The translations under genes were made by a program, and so were the position numbers. A model generated the notes under the pieces. The model worked only from the letters and a program-made list of their open reading frames with translations, was not told the DNA's origin and searched no databases. This document shows positions 43,366 to 53,316 of a stretch of DNA of 64,000 nt, piece after piece; the first letter of the stretch is position 1, and every line of letters begins with the position of its first letter. The DNA is from Leeuwenhoekiella aestuarii (GTDB lineage: Bacteria; Bacteroidota; Bacteroidia; Flavobacteriales; Flavobacteriaceae), in contig NZ_QOVJ01000009.1 in the NCBI RefSeq assembly GCF_004104055.1, forward strand, positions 43,385 to 107,384. The letters are read 5' to 3'.

Positions 43366-46167
43366 ATGATCAATCGTTATTTACTGTGCCTAGCACTGGG
43401 CCTATTCTCCATTAGTGTATTCTCTCAAGATTTTAAAATTACCGGAAGTTTAATAGATGATGAACAACAGAGTCCTATTGAAGCGGCAACTGTAGTTCTC
43501 GAAACGTTAAAAGATAGTACTATGATTACTTACACGATAAGTGATCGTAATGGTAATTTTGAGTTAAGTGGAAAGAGTTCGCTGACTAAAGCAAATCTTT
43601 TTGTCACATTTGTGGGGTATCAATCCTTTGAAAAAGAGATAGATTTAACTCAAAACCGCACACTCAACTTGGGGTCAATTCCTTTAGAATTTCAAGTGGA
43701 ATCTTTAGGAGATGTAGTTGTAAAAGGTAGAGCAGCACCAGTAGTTGTTAAACAAGATACCTTAGAATTTAACGCAGCTTCATTCAAAACAAATCCAGAT
43801 GCAACATTAGAAGATTTACTTAAGGAGTTACCTGGAGCAGAAGTTGATGCAGATGGTCAGATACGTATTAACGGAAAACCGGTTAGTAATATACTCGTTA
43901 ACGGCAAGCCTTTTTTTAGTGATGATCCTACAATTGCGACGCGTAACCTAACTAAAGAGCTTATTAATAAAATTCAGGTTGTTGATACGAAAACTGAATC
44001 CCAGGAATTTTCAGGAGAAGAAGGAGATAGCGAAAATAAAACGATCAATATAACAATTGATGAGGATAAAAATAAAGGTCTCTTTGGCCGTGTTGCGGCT
44101 GGTGGTGGTACCGATGACCGTTTTGAATATGCAGGTATTGGTAATTACTTTGACAACGATTTGCGTATAAGTTTACTGGGTAGTGGTAACAATATCAATT
44201 CGCCTGGTTTTAGTTTTGGAGAGATCGAAAAAATGTTTGGTAATGCTAGCTATATCTCTGTTAATAGCAATGGTGGTTTTAATGTAGGAGGTAGGAGTTT
44301 TGGAATGGGGAATGGTATTGTTAATTCACGTAATGCAGGAATGAATTTTGCCAATGATTTTGGTGAGAAAATTGAAACTTCTGCAGATTATTTCTATTCA
44401 GGCTCCAATAGTTTTGAGGAGACCCAGCGAAATCGAGAAAATATTTTACCTCAAAACCGTTTTACTTCGGTGAGTACTTCAAGAACAGACTCTAATGTTG
44501 ATAATCATTCGGCAAATCTTAGATTTCAAGCTAAGATTGACTCTACATTAATGATAGAGGTTTTACCTAGGTTTTCATATTCTGAAGGACAAAACACAAG
44601 TAGTGGTAAGTCTGAAGTGACTAATGTTGATGGGAGTCTAGTGAATGACAGTGACTATGATAATAGTAACTTTAGAACCACACGTAACTTTGGTAATCGC
44701 TTAACTGCAACTAAACGATATGGAGATAAAGGAGGCTTTATTCGAATTAATGGAAACCTTCAGTTAGATGATACTAAAAGCGAAGATTTTACAAATTCAG
44801 AAACAAATGTTTACGGTGATAATCCCAGTCAAATTTTACGTGATCAATTTACTGATGGGGATAATGTGAATAACGGTATCACAACTAATGTAAACTGGCG
44901 AATTCCCATTATCGCTAAAAAATTATTTGTAGAGACTGAGTATGAATACAATTCTCAGAATCGAACTAATACGCAACTTGTCTACGGCTTTGATAACCTT
45001 AACCAGAATTATAACGACATTATTTTACCTCAAAGTACCGATTTTGAAAGTAGGAACCGAACCCACAAACCGCAACTTGGAGTCACGTATAATGATAAAA
45101 AATTAAGAGCTGGTATTAATGCGTCTTATGTTGCCAGAAAGTTAACCGGTGAAGATTTGTTAACTGATAATGCAGGAAACCGGGTACGCGATATTGATTT
45201 TGAAAATAAGTTTAATGCTCTTGAAGCTTCAGCACGACTTAATTACAATTTCACACAGAAATTGAGCTTATGGTCTGCTTATAGATTAACTAATAATGCG
45301 CCAGATATACGCCAGCTTTCTCCTTACTTAGATGTTTCAGATCCTATTAACACAATTCAGGGTAACCCTGATTTGAGCCCTACCAATCAACATAATTTTA
45401 ATTTGGGGATTAACAATTATGATTGGGAGTCAAAATCAGGATTTTATGCCTATCTGGGAGCTTCATTAATAAATGATCAGGTTGTGAACCTTACCACGGT
45501 AGATGATAATTTCGTACGGGAAACGACCTTTACAAACGTAGACGGAGTTTATAATGCCTACGGAAACTTGAATTATAATAAAGACTTTAAGTTGGACAGT
45601 CTAAGAACTCTAAAACTTGAAGCGCGTATTTATGGAGGGTTAAATCGTTTTGTGAACTTTTTCAATGCAGATCAATACGCCAGTATAACTAAAAATATTC
45701 GCCCCAGCTTAGGTTTACGCTTTACTTGGAATAAGTGGTTTGAATTACGACCAGAATACAGCATTGAATTTAATAATACAAGTTTTAATCGAGACTTTTT
45801 TGACGGGCGTGAGTTCACACAACATTCGGCACGCTTGCGAACCACAACATTCTTCCCAGAATGGCTTACTTGGGAAAATGATATACGCTATATCTACAAC
45901 CCTAATGTAGGTTCTGGTTTTCAGAGAGATGCTGTTTTTTGGAATAGTTCTTTAGCGTATTCATTTATGCAGAATAAAGCATTGGCAACTTTCAAAGTTT
46001 ATGATCTGCTCAACCAGAATACAAACTCTCGTCGTAATGCAACACAATCTTATGTAGAAGATGTACAGAGTACTGTATTACAGCAGTACTTTATGTTGAG
46101 CTTTAGTTATAAATTCAATACACTTGGAAAAAAAGGAGAGGTTAGAGAGAATAATTGGTTTGATTAG
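43366..46167 (+). CDS. Outer membrane beta-barrel receptor (TonB-receptor-like), copy 2
   Basis: A 933-residue paralogue of the preceding protein with the same order: signal peptide (ending SVFSQ), carboxypeptidase-regulatory-like domain, plug-like part (VVVKGRAAPVVVKQDTLEF, LLKELPGAEVDADGQIRI, ILVNGKPFFSDDP) and OMP_b-brl_3 barrel ending FMLSFSYKFNTLGKK. The two copies are clearly homologous over their length but well diverged, so the duplication is old. The last 44 bases overlap the frame of a decayed lipoprotein gene. Ligand unknown. Confidence 0.88.
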   Translation: MINRYLLCLALGLFSISVFSQDFKITGSLIDDEQQSPIEAATVVLETLKDSTMITYTISDRNGNFELSGKSSLTKANLFVTFVGYQSFEKEIDLTQNRTLNLGSIPLEFQVESLGDVVVKGRAAPVVVKQDTLEFNAASFKTNPDATLEDLLKELPGAEVDADGQIRINGKPVSNILVNGKPFFSDDPTIATRNLTKELINKIQVVDTKTESQEFSGEEGDSENKTINITIDEDKNKGLFGRVAAGGGTDDRFEYAGIGNYFDNDLRISLLGSGNNINSPGFSFGEIEKMFGNASYISVNSNGGFNVGGRSFGMGNGIVNSRNAGMNFANDFGEKIETSADYFYSGSNSFEETQRNRENILPQNRFTSVSTSRTDSNVDNHSANLRFQAKIDSTLMIEVLPRFSYSEGQNTSSGKSEVTNVDGSLVNDSDYDNSNFRTTRNFGNRLTATKRYGDKGGFIRINGNLQLDDTKSEDFTNSETNVYGDNPSQILRDQFTDGDNVNNGITTNVNWRIPIIAKKLFVETEYEYNSQNRTNTQLVYGFDNLNQNYNDIILPQSTDFESRNRTHKPQLGVTYNDKKLRAGINASYVARKLTGEDLLTDNAGNRVRDIDFENKFNALEASARLNYNFTQKLSLWSAYRLTNNAPDIRQLSPYLDVSDPINTIQGNPDLSPTNQHNFNLGINNYDWESKSGFYAYLGASLINDQVVNLTTVDDNFVRETTFTNVDGVYNAYGNLNYNKDFKLDSLRTLKLEARIYGGLNRFVNFFNADQYASITKNIRPSLGLRFTWNKWFELRPEYSIEFNNTSFNRDFFDGREFTQHSARLRTTTFFPEWLTWENDIRYIYNPNVGSGFQRDAVFWNSSLAYSFMQNKALATFKVYDLLNQNTNSRRNATQSYVEDVQSTVLQQYFMLSFSYKFNTLGKKGEVRENNWFD

Positions 46168-46439
46168 TGTTTTAAAAGCTTGTGGTCTATTTGTTATAGG
46201 TCTTTGTTTTCTACAATGCAGTCCTAAAATACGCACATCTATAGTGAACCCTCAACCATTACTGATTGAAGAGGCCGAAGTTGTCGTACCTCCTTTAAAT
46301 GATGGTCAGGATTTATAAGGAATTGAAGTAGATGAGTTATGAGTTTCCGATAACGGATAATCAAAAGATTGTACCTGCCCGTAAATGATAGCTTTATTTC
46401 AGGGAACTGCCCTAAAGCACGGAGCTAATCTTATTAAGT
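46124..46439 (+). pseudogene. Remnant of a small lipoprotein gene with several in-frame stops
   Basis: The first 64 codons (46124-46318) read as a lipoprotein start: GLFVIGLCFLQC lipobox, then SPKIRTSIVNPQPL and VVVPPLNDGQDL. After the TAA at 46316 the same frame keeps protein-like sequence (GIEVDEL, VSDNG, SKDCTCP, MIALFQGTALKHGANLIKL) broken by TGA at 46340, TAA at 46358 and TAA at 46382. The final piece resembles the conserved core of a family of short flavobacterial lipoproteins (from memory). Reading breaks off at about 46434, where a second decayed gene starts in another frame. The start of the original gene may be later than 46124. Confidence 0.7.
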
Positions 46440-46855
46440 TGGGAAGAATTTAAAGGTGAAGTTCAAAAGCAGCCACCTTATGACGCAGAGAGTTATTGTT
46501 CTATAACTTATCAGACTGTTTTTGTTACGGTATATACAAAGGCTACAATAATTGTAAGCAACAAATTTGATTGTAAAAAGGAGGTTGAGAACAAATAATA
46601 AAAACTGAAGCGATTTTAAATCATGAGCAGCGCCATTTTGATTTATTTGAAACTTGCACTCGTAAAATTAGAGACTAATTTGCAAGCCAAAGGATTTCTG
46701 CAAATTCCCATAATAAAATAAAGAGCCTGTTTTCAGAATTTAAGAAACAATATAATGGCGTTCAAAAGAAATATGATGAGGAAACAGCTCACGGAACTAA
46801 AGAAACTGCATAAGCAGGCTGGGATAGTTATATAGAGTTACAATTAAGCCTCTAA
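46434..46855 (+). pseudogene. Remnant of a DUF922-type Zn-protease-like gene
   Basis: Two frames together give a recognisable protein. Frame one, from 46434: LSWEEFKGEVQKQPPYDAES, continuing to NKFDCKK. Frame two, from 46589: KTEAILNHEQRHFDLFETCT and RKIRD, stop TAA (46676), then KKQYNGVQKKYDEETAHG, stop TAA (46811), AGWDSYIELQLSL, stop at 46853. HEQRHFD at 46622-46642 is an HExxH metal motif and the W-D-F-K-G start, YDxET-HG and W...I..L end fit DUF922 putative proteases. One frameshift, two internal stops and a lost 5-prime end show that it is dead. It abuts the lipoprotein remnant without spacer, suggesting a deletion that fused two dead genes. Confidence 0.75.
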
Positions 46856-47296
46856 AGCTTTTAAGTACGTCAATAAATTGAGTAAATGTGCTTCAGAATG
46901 AATCTTCATCAACGTATTAAAGTACCACAGTCCATCATTAAGACTCGTGTTTTCTAATCGCCATGCAACTTCGCTTAAATCAATAATAAGGTCTGTAAGA
47001 TCATCTATGGCATCTCCAAGGTATATCTCAGGAGTTTGGTCAAGCTCCAATATTTGATCAATTTGATGGTATTCAATAAATTCCGGGAAATTGACTTTAA
47101 CGTGTGCATAAACTCCAGCATAGTCCAGCCGGTGGACTTCTTCGTAAAGTTGCTCGTCAAAATTTGAATTCAGATTGAGGTAGAGTGCATAAAGGTCACC
47201 CAGAGATTTTTTTAAGGAAACCAGCTTATCTGTTTGAATAACCGGTTTTGTTCCGTAGCGGGTGATCTGATGTATAAGTTTTAGAAAAGATTCCAA
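46844..47296 (-). CDS. DUF5063 family protein
   Basis: A 150-residue soluble, mainly helical protein. The C-terminal half (YLGDAIDDLTDLIIDLSEVAWR, then LNDGLWYFNTLMKIHSEAHLL) matches the DUF5063 pattern. Function unknown; cytoplasmic. The only start in frame before the conserved region is TTG at 47296, with a stop four codons upstream, so a TTG start is likely. The last 12 bases overlap the end of the convergent DUF922 remnant. Confidence 0.78.
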   Translation of the reverse strand: MESFLKLIHQITRYGTKPVIQTDKLVSLKKSLGDLYALYLNLNSNFDEQLYEEVHRLDYAGVYAHVKVNFPEFIEYHQIDQILELDQTPEIYLGDAIDDLTDLIIDLSEVAWRLENTSLNDGLWYFNTLMKIHSEAHLLNLLTYLKALEA

Positions 47297-47375
47297 ATGA
47301 ATTGCTTTTTAAAATTGAGGTATTAACTAATGGTTATAGCTTCATAAAATGAAGAATAAAACTTTAGAAGGTATA

Positions 47376-48200
47376 TCACCATCCACCTGAAGCACCGCCT
47401 CCGCCAAAGCCTCCGCCACCGAAGCCTCCTCCACCGAAGCCTCCTCCACCGCCAAAACCACCACCGGAAGATCCTCCTCCAAAGCCACCTCCTCCAAGGC
47501 CACCACGACCCAGACTGCTCAAGATAATAACATCAAGTAAGCTGCCGGCTCCACTGCGTCTACCGCCATTTCGACCTCCGCCACCTCCGCGAGAACGACT
47601 CAGTATAAAAATAATGACAAAGAAGATTATGATGATGGGTAAAAAGTTCTTTAAACCAGGCTGATTATTTTTGGTTCTTGCGCCCTTATACTCACCTTGT
47701 AACATCTGGAAAATGGCATCAGATCCTTCATCAAGACCGGCATAGTAATCACCTTTTTTAAACTGGGGAATCATAATGCGGTTGATAACCTGTGCTGCCA
47801 TACGATCTGTTATGATCGTCTCAATACCATAACCGGTATTAATATCCACTTTACGATCTTTAGTAGCTAATGTGATGAGAATACCGTTGTCTTTTTCTTT
47901 TTGACCTATACCCCATTTTTGTCCCCATTTTGCTCCTAGAAAACTAATGTCTTCTCCTTTGGTACTTGGAATAATAACAACTACAATTTGAGTTGAAGTA
48001 GTGTCGCTGTATTTAACCAGTTTGTCTTCTAAAGCAGATTTTTGACCAGAATTTAAGAGTCCGGCATAATCGTAAACACTGGTTTGCTCACTGGGAACTT
48101 CAGGGATGTCAAACTGTGCAAAACTTGTTGCAGTAAGGCAAAAAAGAAAAGCAATAAGCACTGCATTTCTAAAAGTATATAGTTTGGGTAAATAGATCAA
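47376..48200 (-). CDS. TPM-domain membrane protein with Gly-rich tail
   Basis: A 274-residue protein: signal peptide (about 1-28, LTATSFA), TPM domain (about 32-165; TSTQIVVVIIPSTKGEDI, then DRKVDINTGYGIETIITD), one membrane segment (about 178-197) and a C-terminal tail of about 70 residues made of GGGFGG repeats. TPM proteins in bacteria are periplasm-facing and of uncertain function, linked to photosystem or membrane-protein maintenance in plants. It starts with TTG overlapping the previous stop (TTGA, 4 bases). Last gene of the M23-MerR-LemA-TPM-TPM group; TPM next to LemA is a common pairing. Confidence 0.88.
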   Translation of the reverse strand: MIYLPKLYTFRNAVLIAFLFCLTATSFAQFDIPEVPSEQTSVYDYAGLLNSGQKSALEDKLVKYSDTTSTQIVVVIIPSTKGEDISFLGAKWGQKWGIGQKEKDNGILITLATKDRKVDINTGYGIETIITDRMAAQVINRIMIPQFKKGDYYAGLDEGSDAIFQMLQGEYKGARTKNNQPGLKNFLPIIIIFFVIIFILSRSRGGGGGRNGGRRSGAGSLLDVIILSSLGRGGLGGGGFGGGSSGGGFGGGGGFGGGGFGGGGFGGGGASGGW

Positions 48201-48637
48201 GAGGTTGATATTTCGTCTGAAAGTTCGTTTATGTCGTCATCATCCCACGGAAAGAACTGCGCAAGTTGCTCACCTGCAGAAGTAATTCCTTTTACTAAAC
48301 CACTTTTAAACTTTCGGTTTTTAAATTCAGTTTGCATCAAGTCTTTGGTGCTTTGCCAAAATCCTTCTGGTACTACTTCATTAATACCGCGGTCACCGCA
48401 AACAGCAAATTTTTTAGCGTCAACAGCCACATAAATTAGCACGCCATTTTCAGCCTTAGTATTGTCCATTTTCAGATGATGAAAAAGGACTTTGGCTCGT
48501 TCTAAAGCTTCTCCTTTACATTGGCGTTCTAAGTGCACACGAATCTCCCCTGAAGTTTTCAATTCGGCTTGACGTATTGCTTCTACAACTTCCTGTTCTT
48601 CTTCGGTATTTAAAAAGTCTTCAACTACAGATGCCAT
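48197..48637 (-). CDS. Short TPM-domain protein
   Basis: A 146-residue protein consisting of a TPM domain without signal peptide or clear membrane segment: EVVEAIRQAELKTSGEIRVH, LIYVAVDAKKFAVCGDRGIN, then FKSGLVKGITSAGEQLAQFF. It resembles the half-length TPM protein commonly found between LemA and the Gly-rich TPM protein in Bacteroidetes. Overlaps LemA by 1 base and the next TPM gene by 4 bases, so coupled translation is likely. Confidence 0.86.
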   Translation of the reverse strand: MASVVEDFLNTEEEQEVVEAIRQAELKTSGEIRVHLERQCKGEALERAKVLFHHLKMDNTKAENGVLIYVAVDAKKFAVCGDRGINEVVPEGFWQSTKDLMQTEFKNRKFKSGLVKGITSAGEQLAQFFPWDDDDINELSDEISTS

Positions 48638-49251
48638 TATGCTGCGTCTTTATTGAAGTCAAAATTGACTTCGGGAGCACTTTCAGCACCTTCATCAGCC
48701 TTAAAATATCCCATTTCTTCAAAGTTGCCTATGAAGTTATTCACGATATTATTAGGGAAGGTTTTAATATGCTTATTATACGGAGCGATCGCTTCATTAT
48801 ACCGATTACGCTCTACGTTGATGCGGTTTTCTGTACGCTCCAATTCATTGATGAGTTCTTTGAAATTCTCATTAGCCTTTAGATCAGGATAACGTTCTAC
48901 GGTAACTAGAAGTCTTGATAGAGCAGAGCTTACACCGCTTTGTACTTGTTGAAACTGAGCCAGTTGCTCAGGGGTAACATTAGAGGGGTCGATGTTTACG
49001 CCAGTAGCTTTAGATCGAGCTTCAATAACATCTGTAAGGGTTTTTTGCTCAAATTCTGCATAGCCTTTAGCCGTGTTTACAATATTAGGGATCAGGTCAG
49101 ATCTTCGTTGGTAGCTGCTTTCTACGTTACCCCATTGTTTTGTCGCATCTTCTTTTAGCGTTATTGCGGTATTGTAAAAGCCTTTAAAAAATGTATAGCC
49201 AATAATTCCCAAAATAACGATTACGATGAGTGCAATGAGTCCTTTTTTCAT
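48637..49251 (-). CDS. lemA: LemA family protein
   Basis: A 204-residue protein with one N-terminal membrane segment (LIALIVIVILGIIGYTFF) and a periplasm-facing or cytoplasmic helical bundle. The family core is clear: WGNVESSYQRRSDLIPNIVN, LARFQQ-type segment, and YNEAIAPYNKHIKTFPNNIV. LemA proteins are conserved and of unknown function. Located between a MerR regulator (14 bases upstream) and two TPM genes. Confidence 0.93.
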   Translation of the reverse strand: MKKGLIALIVIVILGIIGYTFFKGFYNTAITLKEDATKQWGNVESSYQRRSDLIPNIVNTAKGYAEFEQKTLTDVIEARSKATGVNIDPSNVTPEQLAQFQQVQSGVSSALSRLLVTVERYPDLKANENFKELINELERTENRINVERNRYNEAIAPYNKHIKTFPNNIVNNFIGNFEEMGYFKADEGAESAPEVNFDFNKDAA

Positions 49252-49265
49252 GTTTGATGATTGAT

Positions 49266-49595
49266 TTAGAGTTGATCTTTTAATTCCTGAAGTTGGGCTT
49301 TTATTCCTTCTAGTTTTCTGATAAGATCAAATTTATTGAGTGTTTGTTGTTTGTTTTCTTTTAAATGCGTCTTAGCTCCCTCTAAAGTAAAGCCACGTTC
49401 TTTAACCAAGTGATAAATCAGTTCCAGGTTTTTAATATCTTCTGGAGTGAATTTACGATTGCCCTTAGCATTTTTCTTAGGTTTAAGAACGTCAAACTCT
49501 TTTTCCCAAAAACGTATCAATGACGTGTTTACGCCAAAAGCTTCAGCGACTTCGCCGATGCTATAATATAATTTTTCGGGCAGTTGTACGTGCAT
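49266..49595 (-). CDS. MerR-family transcriptional regulator
   Basis: A 109-residue protein with an N-terminal MerR winged helix (KLYYSIGEVAEAFGVNTSLIRFWEKEFDVLKP) and a short coiled-coil C-terminus; no effector domain or cysteines, the form usual in Bacteroidetes. It presumably binds DNA as a dimer. Its ATG shares one base with the stop of the M23 gene (TAATG), so the two are co-translated. Targets unknown; it might control its own operon. Confidence 0.88.
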   Translation of the reverse strand: MHVQLPEKLYYSIGEVAEAFGVNTSLIRFWEKEFDVLKPKKNAKGNRKFTPEDIKNLELIYHLVKERGFTLEGAKTHLKENKQQTLNKFDLIRKLEGIKAQLQELKDQL

Positions 49596-50572
49596 TAATC
49601 CAGAGATTGGTTTTCTAGCTGAGCTTTCTGTAAAATTACGTCAAACTCTTCAGGAGAAAGGTTTCCGTAGTAGAAATTAATAGGGTTAATACGTTGGCCA
49701 TCTTTAAAGATCTCGTAGTGCACGTGTGGAGCTTCAGAACGACCTGTGCTTCCTACAAAACCTATTAAATCTCCGCGTTCAACTTTTTGCCCTTTCTTTA
49801 CATTGTATTTATATAAATGAGCATAAAGACTTACGTAACCATAACCGTGATCAATACGTATGTGGTTCCCATATCCGGTAGCATTGTTATCAGCGCGCTC
49901 AACAATACCATTACCGGTTGCATAGATAGGAGTACCGCGAGGAGCTGTAAAATCCATCCCCCAATGCATTTTACGTTCTTTGGTAAATGGGTCTGTTCGT
50001 AAACCATATCCAGAAGCTATACGGGTAAGATCTTTGTTGGCAACTGGTTGTATAGCTGGTATCGCGTCTAAGAATTTTTCTTTTTCTTCTGCTAAAACTG
50101 CAATTTCATCAAGAGATTTGCTTTGAACCACAAGCTGTTTCGTAAGAATGTCAAGACGTTTGTTAGTTTCTATAATCAGTTTAGAATTGTCATACCCTTC
50201 AAGATCTTTATATCGGTTTACCCCTCCAAAACCCGCTTTACGTTGTTCGTCAGGTATAGGGTTCGCTTCAAAATACAATCTGTAAATACTGTTGTCGCGC
50301 TCTTCAATTTCACCTAGAACATTTTGTACCTGATCTAATTTTTTGTTGAGCACGCCGTATTGAACTTTCATATTCTGAAGTTCGCGGGCAAGTGCTTTTT
50401 CACGAGGAGTTTCCAGATCTGGAATATTGAGATAAGTAAGAAGGAGAATAAAACCGGCTAAAAAAGATGCTCCAATAGAAAGCAATCCGTAGCCAAGTTT
50501 ACGACCTTTGCGCTTCTCTATTTTTTTATAGGAAAGTGTCTCTTTATCGTAATAATATTTAACCTTAGACAT
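49595..50572 (-). CDS. M23 family metallopeptidase (peptidoglycan hydrolase)
   Basis: A 325-residue protein: short cytoplasmic N-terminus, one membrane anchor (about 32-50), coiled-coil (about 60-95 and 140-175), then an M23 LytM domain with SGYGLRTDPFT, Zn ligands in HWGMD and HVHYE. It cleaves peptidoglycan cross-bridges or activates other hydrolases in the periplasm. The last 30 residues are a charged extension. First gene of the five-gene minus-strand operon, with a -7 box about 70 bases upstream. Confidence 0.93.
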   Translation of the reverse strand: MSKVKYYYDKETLSYKKIEKRKGRKLGYGLLSIGASFLAGFILLLTYLNIPDLETPREKALARELQNMKVQYGVLNKKLDQVQNVLGEIEERDNSIYRLYFEANPIPDEQRKAGFGGVNRYKDLEGYDNSKLIIETNKRLDILTKQLVVQSKSLDEIAVLAEEKEKFLDAIPAIQPVANKDLTRIASGYGLRTDPFTKERKMHWGMDFTAPRGTPIYATGNGIVERADNNATGYGNHIRIDHGYGYVSLYAHLYKYNVKKGQKVERGDLIGFVGSTGRSEAPHVHYEIFKDGQRINPINFYYGNLSPEEFDVILQKAQLENQSLD

Positions 50573-50586
50573 TATTTAAATTATTC

Positions 50587-50594
50587 TATTTTTG
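50587..50594 (+). promoter_or_regulatory. Candidate -7 box TATTTTTG for alaS
   Basis: Exact TAnnTTTG match 109 bases before the alaS ATG. It lies inside the leader of the divergent M23 operon, so the two promoters would cross. TATATTGG at 50672-50679 is a poorer alternative nearer the gene. Confidence 0.4.
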
Positions 50595-50641
50595 CGTTAA
50601 AATTCAGGGCTCTAACCTTTAATTAAATAAAGGGAAACGAA

Positions 50642-50649
50642 CAAATATA
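50642..50649 (-). promoter_or_regulatory. -7 box TATATTTG for the M23-MerR-LemA-TPM operon
   Basis: Reads TATATTTG on the minus strand, 69 bases before the M23 ATG at 50572. Confidence 0.5.
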
Positions 50650-50703
50650 AAAAATAGTTTGCCGCTAATGCTATATTGGCAAAATCTACTCTAAAATTCA
50701 CTC

Positions 50704-53316
50704 ATGAAATCCCAGGAAATACGCGATCAGTTTCTATCATTCTTTAAATCCAAAAATCATTCCATCGTGCCTTCTGCGCCAATGGTGATCAAAAACGATC
50801 CTACGTTGATGTTCACTAATGCCGGAATGAATCAATTTAAGGAATTTTTTCTTGGTAATGGGATTCCTAAAGACACGCGGGTTACTGATACTCAAAAATG
50901 TCTGCGCGTAAGCGGAAAGCATAACGATCTTGAAGAAGTAGGTAAAGATACGTATCACCATACGATGTTTGAGATGCTGGGGAACTGGAGTTTTGGTGAT
51001 TATTTTAAACAAGATGCGATAGACTGGGCCTGGGAGTTGCTTACTGAGGTTTTTAAAATAGATAAAGACAAGCTGTATGTAACCATATTTGAGGGTGATA
51101 GCAGTGAAAATCTGGAGCGTGATACTGAAGCTTTTGATATGTGGAGTAAGCACGTAGCAAAAGACCGAATCTTAAACGGAAATAAAAAAGACAACTTTTG
51201 GGAAATGGGCGATCAGGGGCCTTGCGGACCTTGTTCTGAGATTCACGTTGACCTGCGTTCTGAAGAAGAAAAAGCCAAAGTACTAGGAGCTGATTTAGTA
51301 AATGCAGATCACCCGCAAGTAGTAGAAATCTGGAATCTGGTTTTTATTCAATTCAATAGAAAAGCAAACGGCTCTCTTGAAAACCTTCCGGCGCGACATA
51401 TTGACACCGGGATGGGTTTTGAAAGGTTGTGTATGGTGCTTCAAAATAAGACATCTAATTACGATACTGATGTTTTTACTCCGCTAATTCGCGAGATCGA
51501 AACCATTACCAATTCAAAATACGGAGCTAAAGAAGAGATTGATATTGCAATTCGTGTAATTTCAGATCACGTGCGTGCCGTAGCTTTTTCAATAGCAGAC
51601 GGACAATTACCAAGTAATACCGGAGCAGGTTATGTGATTCGCCGAATCTTGCGCCGTGCAGTACGTTATGGTTTTACATTTTTAGATACTAAAGAACCTT
51701 TTATATATAAATTGGTTAGCGTTCTGGTTGACGAAATGGGCAAAGCGTTTCCGGAATTAAAAAAACAACAGAATCTTATTTTCAATGTGATTAAAGAAGA
51801 AGAGCAAAGCTTTTTAAGAACTCTTGATCAAGGCCTGGTTCTTTTAGATTCTATAATAACAGACACAACCGGTAAAGAAGTTTCTGGTGTAAAAGCTTTT
51901 GAATTGTACGATACGTATGGTTTCCCTATAGATTTAACGGCTTTGATTCTTTCTGAAAAAGGCTACAGTCTGGATGAAAAAGGTTTTCAGGCAGAATTGC
52001 AAAAGCAAAAAGAACGTTCGCGTGCTGCCGGAAAAATTGAAGCTGGCGACTGGACGATTCTTGAAGAGGACGCCGAAGAAGAATTTGTGGGATATGATAC
52101 GCTAGAAACTCCTGTGCGAATTACCCGCTACCGAAAAATCAACACTAAAAAAGAGGGGGATCAATATCAATTGGTTTTCAATCTAACGCCTTTTTATGCG
52201 CAAGGTGGCGGTCAGGTAGGTGATAAAGGCTATTTAGAAACGGCAAATGGCGATGTTATTTACATCACCGATACCAAGAAAGAAAATAACTTGATCATTC
52301 ATCTTTCTAAAAACCTTCCGAAGCATTTAAACGAGACTTTTACAGCGGTGGTTGATGCAAAGCAACGTTACCGTACACAAGCTAATCATACCGCAACTCA
52401 CTTATTACATCAGGCATTGAGAGCAGTTTTAGGAACTCACGTAGAGCAAAAAGGATCAATGGTGCATAGCGGGTATTTGCGATTTGACTTTTCACATTTC
52501 TCAAAAGTAACTGCTGAAGAATTAAAAGAAGTAGAGCAGTTTGTAAACGCTCGTATTCAGGAGCAGTTACCGCTTGAAGAGCAGCGTGGTATCCCTTACG
52601 ATCTGGCAATTGCAGAAGGTGCTATTGCACTCTTTGGTGAGAAATATGGTGATGCTGTGCGTACGATTCGTTTTGGTAAATCAATGGAATTGTGTGGTGG
52701 TACTCACGCTACAAATACCGGAGATATCTGGTATTTTAAAATCAAGTCAGAAGGAGCAGTTGCCTCGGGAATTCGTCGTATTGAAGCGATTACCGGTGAT
52801 GCTGTTATGCAGTATTTTGAAGATCAGGATGAGACTTTAGAGGCAGTGCGTGGTTTGCTAAATAATACTAAAGAACCTGCAAAAGTAATTGAAGGTTTAC
52901 AAGAAGAAAACAACGAACTCAAAAAGCAATTAGAAACTTTATTAGCTGAAAAAGCTAAGAATCTTAAAGGCGAATTGAAAAACGACCTAGAATCAGTTGG
53001 TGGTGTTCAATTTTTAGCTAAGGAGGTTGACCTCGATGCAAATGGAATTAAAGATCTGGCTTTTCAACTGGGTGGCGAAGTAGATAATTTATTCTTATTG
53101 CTGGCTTCCCGTCAAGGTGGAAAAGCTTTGTTGAGCTGTTATATTGATAAAGATCTAGCTAAAGCGAAAGACTTAAACGCAGGAACCATTGTACGTGAAT
53201 TAGGCAAGTACATTCAGGGAGGCGGTGGCGGCCAGCCATTTTTTGCCACTGCCGGCGGAAAAAATCCTGACGGAATTGTAGCTGCTTTAGGAGCGGTGAA
53301 GGAGTATTTGGGTTAA
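50704..53316 (+). CDS. alaS: Alanine--tRNA ligase
   Basis: An 870-residue class II synthetase of normal length. Class II motif 1-3 region at the N-terminus ([41 protein letters not shown]), the editing domain with zinc ligands [11 protein letters not shown] and [11 protein letters not shown], then the C-Ala domain with the glycine stretch [14 protein letters not shown]. Charges tRNA-Ala in the cytoplasm. Monocistronic; no recognisable terminator follows, only a GC-rich inverted repeat at 53447. Confidence 0.98.
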   Translation: MKSQEIRDQFLSFFKSKNHSIVPSAPMVIKNDPTLMFTNAGMNQFKEFFLGNGIPKDTRVTDTQKCLRVSGKHNDLEEVGKDTYHHTMFEMLGNWSFGDYFKQDAIDWAWELLTEVFKIDKDKLYVTIFEGDSSENLERDTEAFDMWSKHVAKDRILNGNKKDNFWEMGDQGPCGPCSEIHVDLRSEEEKAKVLGADLVNADHPQVVEIWNLVFIQFNRKANGSLENLPARHIDTGMGFERLCMVLQNKTSNYDTDVFTPLIREIETITNSKYGAKEEIDIAIRVISDHVRAVAFSIADGQLPSNTGAGYVIRRILRRAVRYGFTFLDTKEPFIYKLVSVLVDEMGKAFPELKKQQNLIFNVIKEEEQSFLRTLDQGLVLLDSIITDTTGKEVSGVKAFELYDTYGFPIDLTALILSEKGYSLDEKGFQAELQKQKERSRAAGKIEAGDWTILEEDAEEEFVGYDTLETPVRITRYRKINTKKEGDQYQLVFNLTPFYAQGGGQVGDKGYLETANGDVIYITDTKKENNLIIHLSKNLPKHLNETFTAVVDAKQRYRTQANHTATHLLHQALRAVLGTHVEQKGSMVHSGYLRFDFSHFSKVTAEELKEVEQFVNARIQEQLPLEEQRGIPYDLAIAEGAIALFGEKYGDAVRTIRFGKSMELCGGTHATNTGDIWYFKIKSEGAVASGIRRIEAITGDAVMQYFEDQDETLEAVRGLLNNTKEPAKVIEGLQEENNELKKQLETLLAEKAKNLKGELKNDLESVGGVQFLAKEVDLDANGIKDLAFQLGGEVDNLFLLLASRQGGKALLSCYIDKDLAKAKDLNAGTIVRELGKYIQGGGGGQPFFATAGGKNPDGIVAALGAVKEYLG

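Noticed and set aside
47376..47590. Gly-rich GGGFGG repeats of the TPM protein as a separate structural element
   Set aside because: Low-complexity tails are usual for this TPM subfamily.
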